Assembly: GCF_003945595.2 (NCBI RefSeq)
Contig: NW_024104283.1
Span: forward strand, 1,744,630-1,808,629
From: Pipra filicauda
Taxonomy: Eukaryota; Chordata; Aves; Passeriformes; Pipridae
DNA length: 64,000 bases
Direction: 5' to 3'
Position numbers and translations under genes: made by a program. A model generated the notes under the pieces. It saw only the letters and a program-made list of their open reading frames with translations. It had not been told where the DNA came from and searched no databases. Of this stretch, positions 37,101 to 50,200 are shown one piece after another; position 1 is the first letter of the stretch; every line of letters begins with the position of its first letter.

Positions 37101-40100
37101 CACTGTAAATTTATTCAAGTATTTAAGAAAAAAAAAGGTAAAAAATAGGAGAAATGTTGAAGCATTTTAGCATTGTCTGTCAGACCAGTATAGATATTAA
37201 TTGCATATTATTTCTCAAATATCTTTTCTGAAAGATATATATATATATATACCTGATTGTATAGAAACTTGGGTGTGTTTAGGATGAAATCCTTAACTAA
37301 ATGTTTTCCAGTTACCAATTAGCTTACATGAAATCTGAAGAAGGCAATTGCTAAAACTGAAACTGGAAAGGTTAAACTCCATCTGTGTTTTGAATAAAGA
37401 ATAACTAAATCAGGTATAAATGCCAAGGAGAATGGAAACTATTCTGGTTGATTAACTTAGTAATACTATGAGTAATTTGGAGGAAAAAATAATAGAAAGA
37501 AGTTAATCCTAAGTTTCAGAAAATTTTCTGACAGGGTGAAAAGCACTTTGTTTTGACAGAGATGCTGTTTTTGCTTCTGTTTCCAAATTTTATGACCTTA
37601 TATGTCTGTGAAATTGTTAACTATTGCTGTAATTTACAAATGTTGTGACAGCTGCATTTTCCTTGTGAGGCTTTCATCAGTGTAAACAACTTAAGCCACT
37701 TCTAGTGCTCACTTTTCTATCATCACTGGGTCACTCTTGAGATTTTCCATTTCCGTTTTTTGTCATTTGTGCTTGATTTTAACAAAGATAGCTTCCTACT
37801 GCAGAGTCATTGTCTTCCAAACGTTTGTTTGTAGTCAGATGCAATACAATCAGTATCCATACAGTAAAGTATGGATATAATAATCTTACCTTCTGCCAGT
37901 GTCATCATCTTCACATTTTAAAGCATGACTCTGTTGCTATGTCTGAATTCTTTTAACTAAATGCTTTCTAAGAATACCTTCAGAGCAAGATAAGTCTGTA
38001 ATTAATATTTATTTATAAAAGATAAGGTATAGGTGCACAGCATTCAAGACTGCTTTGATTTTTGTTTTATATATTCCTAAACAAAAAAATATGAATCATA
38101 GAATCTCTGAACTTTTAACTGTTGCCTGGATGTGGTTGAAAACTGTTTTGCCCTCCTGAAACTAGATTAAGTTTGAAGCTTTCTTATTTTTACTATACTG
38201 GGCTAGTTTTTATTTGGTAGCTAAATAATTTTGTTCTTCCAGTCTTAGAAAAAGAAATAAGACGTATTTGTTCTTTTCTGTTTTATCAATTAAGGAATAC
38301 ATCGCCTTAAGCAGAGCTTGCCAAAGAGAAAGGCGGGATTTATGGCCAAATCATATGACCCAATTGCACCGGTGGCAGAGGAAATAAGCAAAGAGGCTGC
38401 TCTCTTATGTTTTGATGAATTTCAGGTAAAAAGTCAGAGATTGCTCCTTTGCTTCAAGGGAAACTACATAAAATTACTTTTGATCTTAAAATATGACCCT
38501 TGTAACTGCTAATATAATATTTTAATCACTACAGTAGTGAACTGTAGTGAACAAGTTGAAGAGTGTAAGTCATTTCACAGTTTTGAAGATGGCGAGGATC
38601 TGGGGTTTTTTTCCACAGTAGATAAGATGCAAGTTGGCGGTATAAGTGCCCTTATAGTGCTTTTGTTTACCAATCTGTTTATTGATCCTACAAGGAGGAA
38701 TTAGAGTTTGTCTAGAGGCTCGTGAATGCTTCAGGGCAGGGGCCATCATCCTGTACTGAGTCTGTCCAGTACCACCTGATACTTGCTTGGCATGCCTGGT
38801 CTTTGCTGTAGTTCATATAATGCTACAAAATACTCTCTGTGATTAAAGATATGTAAATACCACGTCAGATTCAACCTAAATTCTTTCCTAGAATTATTGA
38901 AGTCTTTGGCATGACTGTGCCAGATTATATCAACTAGCATTTTAAGAAACTTTCATTTAATTAAATGTGAAAATTAAAATAAGCTTATAAAATGATCTTT
39001 GCACAAGCCGACTTGATTGTTTAATTTTAAATAGCTTGTGAATTTTGTTTTAAGGGCACATCACAAACTTAAGTGTAAAATTGCTTTATTTATTAGTAAA
39101 GAAGCTGGAGGTATTTGGCAGTTCTAACCAGCTGAGATTTTTTTTTTAATTTAGAGAGAAAATGCAGAACAAGATAAGAACAGATCTATGTTAGTTCTCA
39201 AATCACCAATAATAAAAGAATAATCTATTAATTGTCTGTGTTATGCTCTTAAATTAATACATTTCTGAAATAGATGGAGCAATTTATGTTTACTGGCTGT
39301 TATTTTACAAATGTGTGCATCCGAGGAAAATAACTGTTTTGTGATTGGCTTCCATGAAGGGGATTTTTGTAAAGTAGTTCTTGTTTTAAGTTACTTTTCC
39401 ATTTTCATCTGGGGGTAGTCCTTTGATCTACAGTTTCAGAATGTGTGGGCTCATTGCAATTGCTGCTGTTTGATCATTTAATTTATGCTTTATCTATTGA
39501 ATATGAATGCTGGGCTCCCGAGACTTGAATATAAAATCTAAATACAGAGACAGTTGTATTTACACTGTGAAGAAATGGGAAGGTTTAGAGAGGGAAGTAT
39601 TAACTCTCATGACATTAAATGCTCAAATGGTAGAAAGAGGCGGTAGCATATATTAGTGTAAATACCTGCTTTTCTGTATAAGTGCCCACTGCTTTTGTGT
39701 CCTGGTATTGCTGTGTTTCCAGACTGTCTGTCATGTTTCCACATTTTAAAGAGAGAGACTGGTATTTTTTGTTTCCAGATTGATTGCCTGCTCCCCCTGC
39801 TGACTTGCTTGAGGTACATCAGTGACTTCAGTTGGAAAAATCACCTGGTTTTGTCAGTCCGTCACAGCTGGGAAATTAATATAAGAACTATATTTTTAAG
39901 TGTTTCTAAGACTTTGCATTCATATGTGAATTTTAAAATCTACTTGTTCTGCGTGTACTAATTTTCTAAATTCACAGATTTCTGAATGGCTGGATTTCTT
40001 AACTGATTTTCTGTAGTATGGAACTCTATACAGGTTTTGCCTACTGAAGAGGAGTTCCAGCTTTCTTAAATTTTGCAGAAGGCACTGATTTTGGGATAAG

Positions 40101-41174
40101 AAGCCTTCTGCTTAAGTAATCATAGAGTAGTGCAGTGACTGGACAAGCAGCTTACATTAATAATGAGTCATATTTAGTTCGGGATGTTTGCAGCACATTT
40201 CCCCACTGAAGCTTGTGGCTATATTGTTAATGCTCCTATTTCAGAGGAAACCAAATGCAGAACTTCAGAAGACAAAAGCCCTGCTTAGGTTGCCATTTAG
40301 TCTTTGACAGTGGGCTAAAGCAAAGCAGAAGTATTTGGAAGTGAATCTTCCTGCAAAGCCTAGAAAACTGTCAAGCAGCTGAAGAATTGACTAATTGGTG
40401 TAAAAAAATATTAGAGTACTTCTTTTAAAAGTAGTGTTTCTGTGTTGTATTAAAAAAAATTACTGTTTTAAATGTTTCGTTTTGCAAATACTGTGTGATA
40501 GAGAGGACCTTAGTGGTGGCACTAAGCTTGTGTGTCTATTTTGAAGCAGGATTTTGTCAGCATTTTGCCTGAGTCCCAGGCTCTCAGATTATTAAGGCAT
40601 TTCTACTTCTTACTGATCTTTGTCATACAGTTTACTGTAAATATTAACGTCTTCTTTTTTTTAATCCCAAAAGTCTTAAGCCATTCTAAAAATGTGTCCT
40701 CATTTTGAAGAAAAACCCCAGAATTATGCCATTTGTAGTTATAGTTTTGATGTTTTAGAACACAGAGGTTGGCTAGCAAAAAGAGTCCAGTTGTTGTTTA
40801 GTGATCAAATAACTATACACAGGTAATTAGAAGGTCTAATTTTGGCATGGGACTGTAACCTATGTTAGTTAGTATTAAAAATGAAAACAGAATCCCTACT
40901 TCTGGGGAAGCTGAGTGATCATGTAGTGTTAGTCTTAATATGCCATCAGTACCATTTGGATTTAAAGTGAACTACAATTTAGGGAATTTTTACTAACCTG
41001 CATTCTATTAAAAGCCTCTAATAAAAATTAGGCTCTTATTTTTGTGCTAATACTAATTGCTGATAATACATGCTTATGTTTGCCATTCATTACATGGCAA
41101 TGTACCAATCAGTGGCTGACTGAATCTCAGGCACTTACACATGTAAATTAACTATTAGTCTAGTGTTTTTCCTT

Positions 41175-41208
<34 letters not shown>

Positions 41209-44200
41209 TTTTGTAACGTGAGTTATAATGGAAAGCAGCACTATGTAATAAAAATCTTTTAAATGCATGAAATTTCTGCATTCTCTCCATTAGCTGGCTC
41301 TCCTTATTGTTAATTTGTAGCCTTTGCTTTTCTTATCTGTTTCAATGAATGCTAGATACAGTAAAAAACCATGAGAACTTAGTCTTTAGTTACTGTCTCC
41401 TACCTGCTTTACCCTGTAGCATTTTCTTTCTCTTTCCGAAGGGAAACGGGATTACATAAAAAGAGCTCATGTTTGCATTCTGGTCCACAAAATGGCTCTT
41501 GGTTTTTGACAGAGCTTTCAAGAACTTTTTTTGTTGTTTAGGTTTTTTTTGTAATGGAGTTCAGAATCCTGCATCAAATAACAGTTCTTATTAATAAGAG
41601 GATGTTATTGTTTTGTTTTATGAGCATTTATATTCTTTCACTCCCTGTTTTCTAAAGGTGGCATGCTTTGTAGTATTGTTAAACAAAAAAGTTTGTAACA
41701 AAATGACACATAATAGATTTTTAAAACTTGGCTTTTAGGTTTGCTTTGTGGTACAACAAGTTCAGTTACTCCTCAGATGCACATCTATAGTGATTCCTTG
41801 TGTGTCTTGTTCTTTAGGAATGGGGGAAGTTCCTAAATTTTATTATTTAGAAGAAATAAATTACTAATAAGTGATGCATAAGCAGATATATTAGGCATAC
41901 AGTACAGTACAGAGTTACTATATTTTTTTTAATATCAGTTCTTAGTGAGCAGAGATGTGCAAATCTGAGGGGGGTGTTACAGATAATGTAAAAGTTTGGT
42001 TTTTAAAAAGGAAAGAAAAAAGTCCCCATTAATGCATTATATAGAACAAAATAGAAGTAGTCTTTGGAAGAAGGAAACTAGTGTTTGTATATCATTTATT
42101 AAGAACATTATTGCTTCCAAACTAGCTGTTAGAAATGTAACCTAAGTCCTTTACTGTCTCTACTGTAGAATTATCTTCTTTTTTTCTGCCCAGAAAGGTC
42201 ATTTAGAAATGTGAGAATGATGGGAGGTGGAGGGGTGTGGAGTAGAGTCAAAAATTATACTGGTTAAAATATTTCTGTACATGTATTACTATCACAGCAT
42301 ACACATCTAAGCTGGTGAAAGCACAGCAAACTGTCAGTCTACTGTGTGATGAGTATGTGTAACTCTCACCATACCACCACTGGTTTATTTCCTCAGAGTC
42401 AGGGTCTGTTTTGGTAAGTCAAAATGCAACAAGTGTCTACATAATAACCACAGGGAATGCAGGAGAATCAAGTGTAATGATCATAAAGGTGGTTTATGTA
42501 TTAAGATTGCTGATCTCAGCTGGTGAACTACTATAAAATATGAATTACTGTTGTAACAAGGGGCTTTTTTATCCGAAAAACTTATTACGTTTTTTTCATT
42601 TGTACAGAGTGGTTTCTGTTTCCTTTTATTTCTTGGTACTAGAAAGCAAGTTTGTTGAGCTAAAATTAAGATCTTTAAAGAAATTTTACTTAAAGGCTTA
42701 TTTTTTTTCCTCTGTCTATCTGTTTTTTCCTCCTTCCCCCTCCCCAGTATCGCTTGTCCTACCCATTTTTATTTTTCATTCGTGTTTTGCGCCTGAAGGT
42801 TAGAAGAGGCTGACTGTGCTGCAAGTGACTGCCTGCCTTTTGATTATTCATGGACAGTAATAGAAGGCACTTAAAAAGAACAATGAAATTGCTTATTTTT
42901 GTGATGGGCCATCTGTTGAATTGTTTTTTGCAACAATCACACAATAGTATCTATGTCATATCATTCTATTTTCAACAGCAGCTGATTATGTATAGTTGGC
43001 TACTCGTCTTTATTTCTGAAGTCCCATGACCATTTAAATTCACCTCTGCAAACCTTTGCCTCAAAGGTAATAGAAATGTAAAACAGCCGGTGTGTATTTT
43101 CTTTCTATTTTCTGGGTTTTTTTTCATGTTGCTTCTAATTAAGTAGACCTCTTAAATGTTTAGGTCTGTTTTCTGTCTCCCACCTGTAGTTTTATTATAG
43201 AAGTTAACACGGAATCATTTAGCAATTGGTAAAGAAATGGTGGAGTTCCTCAATAAAGAGTGGGCAAGTTTTGAAAGACTGTGGTGCATTCGCTGCTTAT
43301 TAATTATCCCTTTTATTTTTTTCTCACCAAGCAATAATTAGAATCTTTCTCCAATGGCTTTCACTAACAAGCATTTCTCCTGGCTACAAAGCCACTTGCA
43401 GATCTATTGCAGCAGAAGCTGAAAGCAAGATAAAACAAATGTGTTGTCTTCTACAGGTCACTGACATTGCTGATGCCATGATTCTGAAGCAGCTTTTTGA
43501 AAATCTCTTCCAAAATGGGGTTGTCGTTGTGGCAACATCTAACAGGCCGCCAGAAGGTAAAAACAAACATGCTACTGGTATTATCCAAATACTATGAATC
43601 TCAGTATCTTACAAAACAATTGTAGTAATATTTAACACTAATAAAATCTCTAGTCTGCAAGAATCTGAGATATTCTGGTTTGCCCTGTATTTTTTCTTGT
43701 TCTTAAGGAAGAAAGATTTTTACTAAATCATACTCCTCTTTTCTCTCAAACTCAGGGTGTTCCTTCCCCCATCACTCTCAAATCCTTCCATGTTTTCTGA
43801 TCTCGTCTATTCTATCCAAACCAGTGGAAGGGTATTTGGGAACAGGGATGTTGAGGAGGGGTAAAATACTGCCTATTTTAGATGTATGCCAGAATAGGAA
43901 AAGACCATATTCTGCAGAAGAGAGGGGAAATGGGAGTACGATCCTTCCCAGTTTCTAACTCAGGAACTGGCAGACTTGATCCATCAGCTCAAAGCAGAAC
44001 CCCTTATCAGGATGCCATTCTTAAAGCCCGGTTTGAGTTCACTAGTTGTTTCCATTTCTAACTTTTTTTAGAATAACTAGTCACTGGTAGCGACTAGCTA
44101 GGTAAATAGTCTACAAAGTGCCCAAATCTGTTTGGGTTTTAACAACTGTAATTTTTTGTAGAACAGAAAGATATTTGTATAGTGTAACATTAGCAGTTAG

Positions 44201-47200
44201 CATAATGCATAATTTCTATGCAACTTTTAGACTGATTAATTTTGAATGTTTGCAAAAAATACTGAAGAGTTACAGTATTAACTGTAACTACCAGTTAATT
44301 TTTCTACCCAAATTAATTAAGTAAAAGACAATCACTGTAGATTTACAATGCACCTTATCTTAGAAAAAAAAAAAAAACCACAAATCCACCCAAAGTTTTT
44401 TAGGTTTTTACTACAGGGTTTAATAATTCCCTCTTGGCTTATTTTACTTGTTTGAGCAAAGAAGATGAAATCATAACTACTGTAGCTGGGTTAACTACAG
44501 ATAAACTGGATGCCTTACTCAGTTGAGAGCCATCCTTGTGTTTTTGGAGCTCTGCTCTTTGAAGTTCAGGAGAAATTTTTATCATAACTTGGGAATTGTA
44601 TCCAACATCTTAAATTGAGGTATCAGTTTGTGACCATTATCGTCCTATGGGATTTTTTAATGCATATTAAGTCACTTAATCAATGCAAAAGCCATGCACT
44701 TGTTCTAGCTGCCCAACAGAGAATGTCAAGAACAGCATCTCCAGAACTGAACTATATTGCAGTCCAGGTGTTGGTCAATGCCTGTCTCTTCCCTTGTCAC
44801 TATTCCTGCATGCTCAAGGCACGTCTAAAATCCTCCCACAGGAAAGAGAGTTGAGTTACTGTAGTATGCCACATCAAGGTTTAAGAATGGAGAGATTTGT
44901 TTCCTGTTGATACAAAGAGGAAAAGTGAATTTTTCATTAGAGAGCAGATGTATCGAGCTGCTGAACATTAGTGCTACGCTTAACTGTGTTGAACTTCTGC
45001 CCTAGGGGGATATGAGGGGAAATACTCAGGTGCAGTATTTGAAGAATCCAGGCTTCATTTCTCCACCAAAATGACTGTTTATTTTCTCATCATCACAAAA
45101 CAGAGACATAATACAGAACTCACAACCCTACTAATTAAAAGACCTAACAGGAATAGCTGTCTAATAGTGTTGTTACATGTTCACTAATCTTTGCAAGTGA
45201 ATATGCAATTGCTATACACTTTTAACAAATGTATAACCATCCTGATTTGCAGAGTTGTGAATGAGCATGATACATGGCTTCCTGCAGCTTTGTTAGTAAT
45301 TAGGATGTGGAATCTCCTTCACTGATAATTTTCCTAAATATTTCTATGTACATGTCCAATTTTGTGAAAACCATTCTGTAGGTGTCGTGTTGGTGTGTCA
45401 TGCATGCTGCATCTTCTGTCCACCGTGAGGTGTTGGCAAAGCATAAAAGCTTTAGCATAGCTATAGCCTTCAAGCATTATGGGGAATGTAAGTCATAATC
45501 ATAACCTGGAATGGTCTTTGTGTGGAGTTCTTGTGATATCTCTACCAGGTGTCTGCATTATCTTGCTCATTCCTCCCATCAGTTACAGGTGCTTTACTGC
45601 CTTTTTATAAGGCTTCCTAGTATTCATGAAACAGAGCAGCTCATCATACAGTTTAAGTGGTTACATTTTGAAAGAAGTCATTCTCTTGTGAACTTCTTGG
45701 GCAGTTGGATAACTTTCAGAGAAGATAAGTTTATGTTGTATAAATATATGGTGATAAATAAGACAAAAAATGCTGTTTTGCAGTTGTTTTTGTTAATTTG
45801 TGTTTTCTTTGAGTACAGATCTGCATTTTGTTACGTAACATCTCATTTTTTTTAAATTTAGATTGTATTTTTAGCAACTTTGCCTAAGTTAACATAATAA
45901 TTTAATTTTCATTTTTTTAGCCTTAGGGATGACCCTTTTTCTTGCTTTGGAAAAGGGGGTGTACCTGGCAGAATTGCTAGAAGATAAAGTGTACCACAGT
46001 ACACTGAAAAAGAATGATGCTGACTTTGTAAACTCAAATTGTGTATTTTTAGTTTATGTGGGGGTTTTGCCCTCTGCCAAGTACACAGGATTTAACAGTT
46101 GCACAGTTTGGCCTTATAATCATACCACTGTATACCCAGCATTACAAGTGATTTTTATAACCTTACTTTAAGACAAATGATAGTCTAATTTCTTCTGTTA
46201 GAATCAGTTTTATGTCATTAGAGATCTAAATAATTTTTTCATTCCCTGCCCTTTTCAAACTTCCTCAGGGTGTTCCTTTCTTCCTTAAGAATGTATTGAA
46301 TTTTCATGCAGTAAAAGAAGAGAAATCAATTTCAGCTCTCCTTTTCTGCCTTTTGTTCCTCTTCCTGTCTCTAGCAACACTGAGTTTTGTTTGCTAGACT
46401 AGTAGACAAGCTGACATTGTTATTAAGACTAAGTAGCAAAATGGTACTGATTTTCTTTCTTTCAGATCTCTATAAAAATGGTCTTCAGAGAGCTAATTTT
46501 GTACCATTCATTGCTGTGCTGAAGGTAAGGAGAGCCACCTGTTAAATGCCTTTCAGTTTTCCCTGTTTTATTAATAAATTAGAGATTTGTACAGGATTGC
46601 TTTGATGCTGGTTTCCAGATTATATATATGCTTTAACTATTTAGAGCAAAAATAATTGAAGGTAAGGTAAGAAAGGACTTTTTCCTTCTGAAATTAACAT
46701 GTCTTGAAAGCTGGACATTTTTAGTATGACAAAAAGTTATCTTTTGGACTAAGGCAGCAGAATTTGTTTGTTTGGATAAGACTTTCTTGCTGGCTGGTGT
46801 GTGTATGCTGAATAACATAGCATGCCTCTAACATTTGTGTTGTACTTGTGGACACCTTATATTTATTATGGTTCAAAAACTTCCTGTTTCTTCGATACAA
46901 GGAAAGTAGTGTTTGATCTGTACCCCTCAATTGCCTTGTTTCTGGGTCTTTCTCATGTGTAAGTAGTTTTTTCAATGGCTAATTTTGAGGCTTCGTATAA
47001 TGTTCAACAAGGAGCAGCTCTGAAGCTTCCTTGAGTCTGCATGTTGTAGTGTGGCAGGTCAAAAACTGTAATTGCTTCATGTAAATTAAAAAACAGAGGA
47101 TCCTTTCTCTATGTGAATAATACAATCAGTGCTTATTTTGCTGTTAAAAAGAACATATACTGAAATCACACTTTTAAGTTCTGGACAAGTCGCAGATATT

Positions 47201-50200
47201 TTTCATTCACAAGTTACATTTGTATTGTTATGTTTCTGAGGGCTGACATACACCTCTCATATCCTGCTCTGCCTGGATTGACGTGACATGTAAAATGGAA
47301 ATAACAGCATTTCCCTAACTCACAGAAGTATTGCTAGCACAGGTACAGAAATAATGTTAACTATATTGATCTTTAAGATAAGAGGAGGGTAAGGTAGACT
47401 TTAGGGTAGGTTTGGCTTTGTGATAGGAAATTTGGAATTGTTGAATAGACACATCGGTTGGATGTTTCTGTTAAGGTGCTCAGCAGTAAAGAAGACGTTG
47501 CCTTGGGTTTTCAGTGGTCCCTTTTTGAATCATGAGATTGCTTGATTGCCTAAGCACCTTTGAAAATCTCATCTGATGTTGACATTTGAACAATTACCAG
47601 TTTTTGAAGTTAATATGCCATTGACATTATTGTGACACTCCTATACATCTTAGAATGGCTGCATATAGAGTTAGGGAGGTTACCAGTGAAAGTAGTTCTC
47701 ACCTGGATGGCTTTAGAAAAGTAAGAAACATAAAAAAATGAACAACCACTTTCATTTCAGATTCTTGAAGAGGGTTTATTCTGTAGCTGCCTGCATGGAA
47801 TGCAAGAGAGCTCCCAGTCATAGAGTACTTTCAAGAATAGAAGTAGTTCCAAATGCAATTACTTTTTGCAATGCAGCAACCATAGCAAATCATTCTTTTC
47901 TATGTAGCAAATCATTCTTTTCTATGTAGCAAATCATTCTTTTCTAAGTCTACCTTGTTGACTCTGAGTTTTCTTCCTGATAACTGTAAGGCTCTTTAAT
48001 TTCACCGATCATCAGATTTTAAGAATATCTGTCATATGCTTATTTATAGTTTCCTTTTTTTCTTCTTTCTATCTAGCTGAAATAAAAAAAAGTGAAATGT
48101 AGTTTATGCATGTAGAACACCTCATCAGGACTGGGAACGTGATCAAAATATTTTAGAAAGGAATACAGAGAGAAGCATTAAAAGTGGATTGGTCTAGAGC
48201 TGCAACATAGAATGGAGTAGTGCAACAAGAAACAAGTACTACAACTCAGACTTGAGGCAGATGAATATTGTCATTATTATGAATGGAGAAAAAAATGTTC
48301 AAGTTCAACATAGGAGCTTCAAATTCCTTGAAATGTTCTTGGGAAGGTGGGATGAATGGAAAGTATTGACGGTTAATTTCTGTAAAGAGATGCTTCATTT
48401 GAAATAGATTTCAGGTTTTCATTTCTCATAAATGGAAGATGTAGTTCCTAGATACACAGGTAGGCTATAAAAAAGTATTTTCCTGTCTTCAAATGATCAA
48501 AAGTAATGGTTTCTTTCCTAGACCTATGCTCATCCTCAATTGTTGTTCTACTTTTCTGCAGTCCATGTAATTCCAGTATCTGTGTTTGAGTTCCTATTTC
48601 ATACAAAGAAAACTGAAAACCAGTTTCTGTGGAATAAGCAAAAGGGTGAAATAACATTCTAGAGAAGATACAGTTATCTTCCAGAGTTTGTCTGTATATT
48701 GTCTTTCTAGTTAGTAGATTACTGGGGACAAGTGATTGTTGAATGCCTGCAACATGAGGTTGCAGTTGATAAGTTCCGGTTTTTAGGGATGCATGCTTCA
48801 GGTCCCACATCTAGTGGCTACAGAAAAGCCCCAGGTCTGTGTTACTGGGCAGGCCAGTAACACCACTGGCAGCGCTTTCTGCCCTCTATGTGTTCCCTGT
48901 CCAATTCTGAGCCTATCCCAATGTTCTCATCTTTTGAAATCTTAAATCATTTGAGATGTAATTTTTCAGCGATTCTTTAATCAAAAGGGTAGTTTTCATA
49001 AACAGAGGAAAACTCTGAATTGGACAGTTCATTGTTATGGCTATGTTCTAGTTACAGGGACGGGGACCAGTTTATCACTATGTGGGTATAACCTCTGTGT
49101 CATTTCTGATGGACTGTTAATAATGGATCATTTGCAGCAGCTGCCCAGGGCACACCTGACACCTCAGGCTACAAGCTGGGTGTTAAAGAAACCCTGTGAG
49201 GAGTGTTTCTTTTGTTTTCACGCTAATAACTGTGATAAGTACCCTCCGGGGAGGCATTAGCACCTTCACACCCAACCTGAGGGGTCATGTCTGCTAATGG
49301 GCCATACTGGACTGGCATAATAGGCAGCTGCAACGACCTAGACCATTAAAGACTCCAAAAGTATCCCAGGACTCACAGAGTTAAATCACCCATCGTGAAA
49401 CTCCCTGCCCTGGGGGAGGTACCGGGCATTCCCACTTGAACCTGAGCATATATAAACATTGGGTTTTGAGACTTCTGGTACCACTCCTCGGATCCAGAGG
49501 AGGACCAGAACTTCAACACAACTGTGATCATCATCCAGATCAACAGGTTTTCCTTTCCTTTTACTTTGCACCCAGGGGGCCACATGGTGCTCAGCACAGG
49601 GGCTGTGGAACACCGTTCTGTTCTTGTCCCAGGGTGCTGGGTTATATATCTGTTTGTTGGGGGTGAAAACCAGTTTTTCTCTGTATCATTGGATTTATTG
49701 GAATCTTTTTTAGTAAATTGTAACTCTGACTTGTAATCTCTCTTGAGTTGGGTTCATTTTTCCCACCCGTTTACTTCTAAACCAGCACAGGCTATAATTC
49801 TTTGGAACACAGTATTCCTTATGGAAGGGCTTAGTTTCTGCAGCAGGTAAGAGTGCTTCTTCAGTCCATGAAATTTTACAGAGATAGAGCTTTACAGAGA
49901 TAAGAAGTATTAGGAAGAAAAATCTTTTAATTCTATAATTGTAATTAGATTCAATCCCTTTTGATTGAGCTTTTAATCTTGCAGGATCTCTTACTGAGCA
50001 TTTTAAAGTGCATGGAACTACTATGTGGGGGTTTTTTAAGGCAGTTTTTGAAAAGAGAAACATTCATTTCTCACAGTTACTTTGTTCAAATGCTTAGAGC
50101 ATAATTACTGCAAAAATTGTTAAGCTAACCAAAAGAGATACACAAATTTTCTAAATGTTTTAAAGCTGATTTACAAATCACAGAATCAGCTAGGTTGTAA

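Noticed and set aside
38094..38130. AATCATAGAATCTCTGAA as an antisense CR1 end
   Set aside because: Only the first dozen bases resemble the CR1 terminal repeat, and the following sequence does not match CR1.
41161..41212. Long T run as the tail of a processed pseudogene
   Set aside because: No gene-like sequence or flanking duplication was found beside it. Best treated as simple sequence.
49373..49736. Overlapping open frames of 70-76 codons on both strands near 49.5 kb
   Set aside because: They lie within the solo LTR and show no retroviral protein motif.
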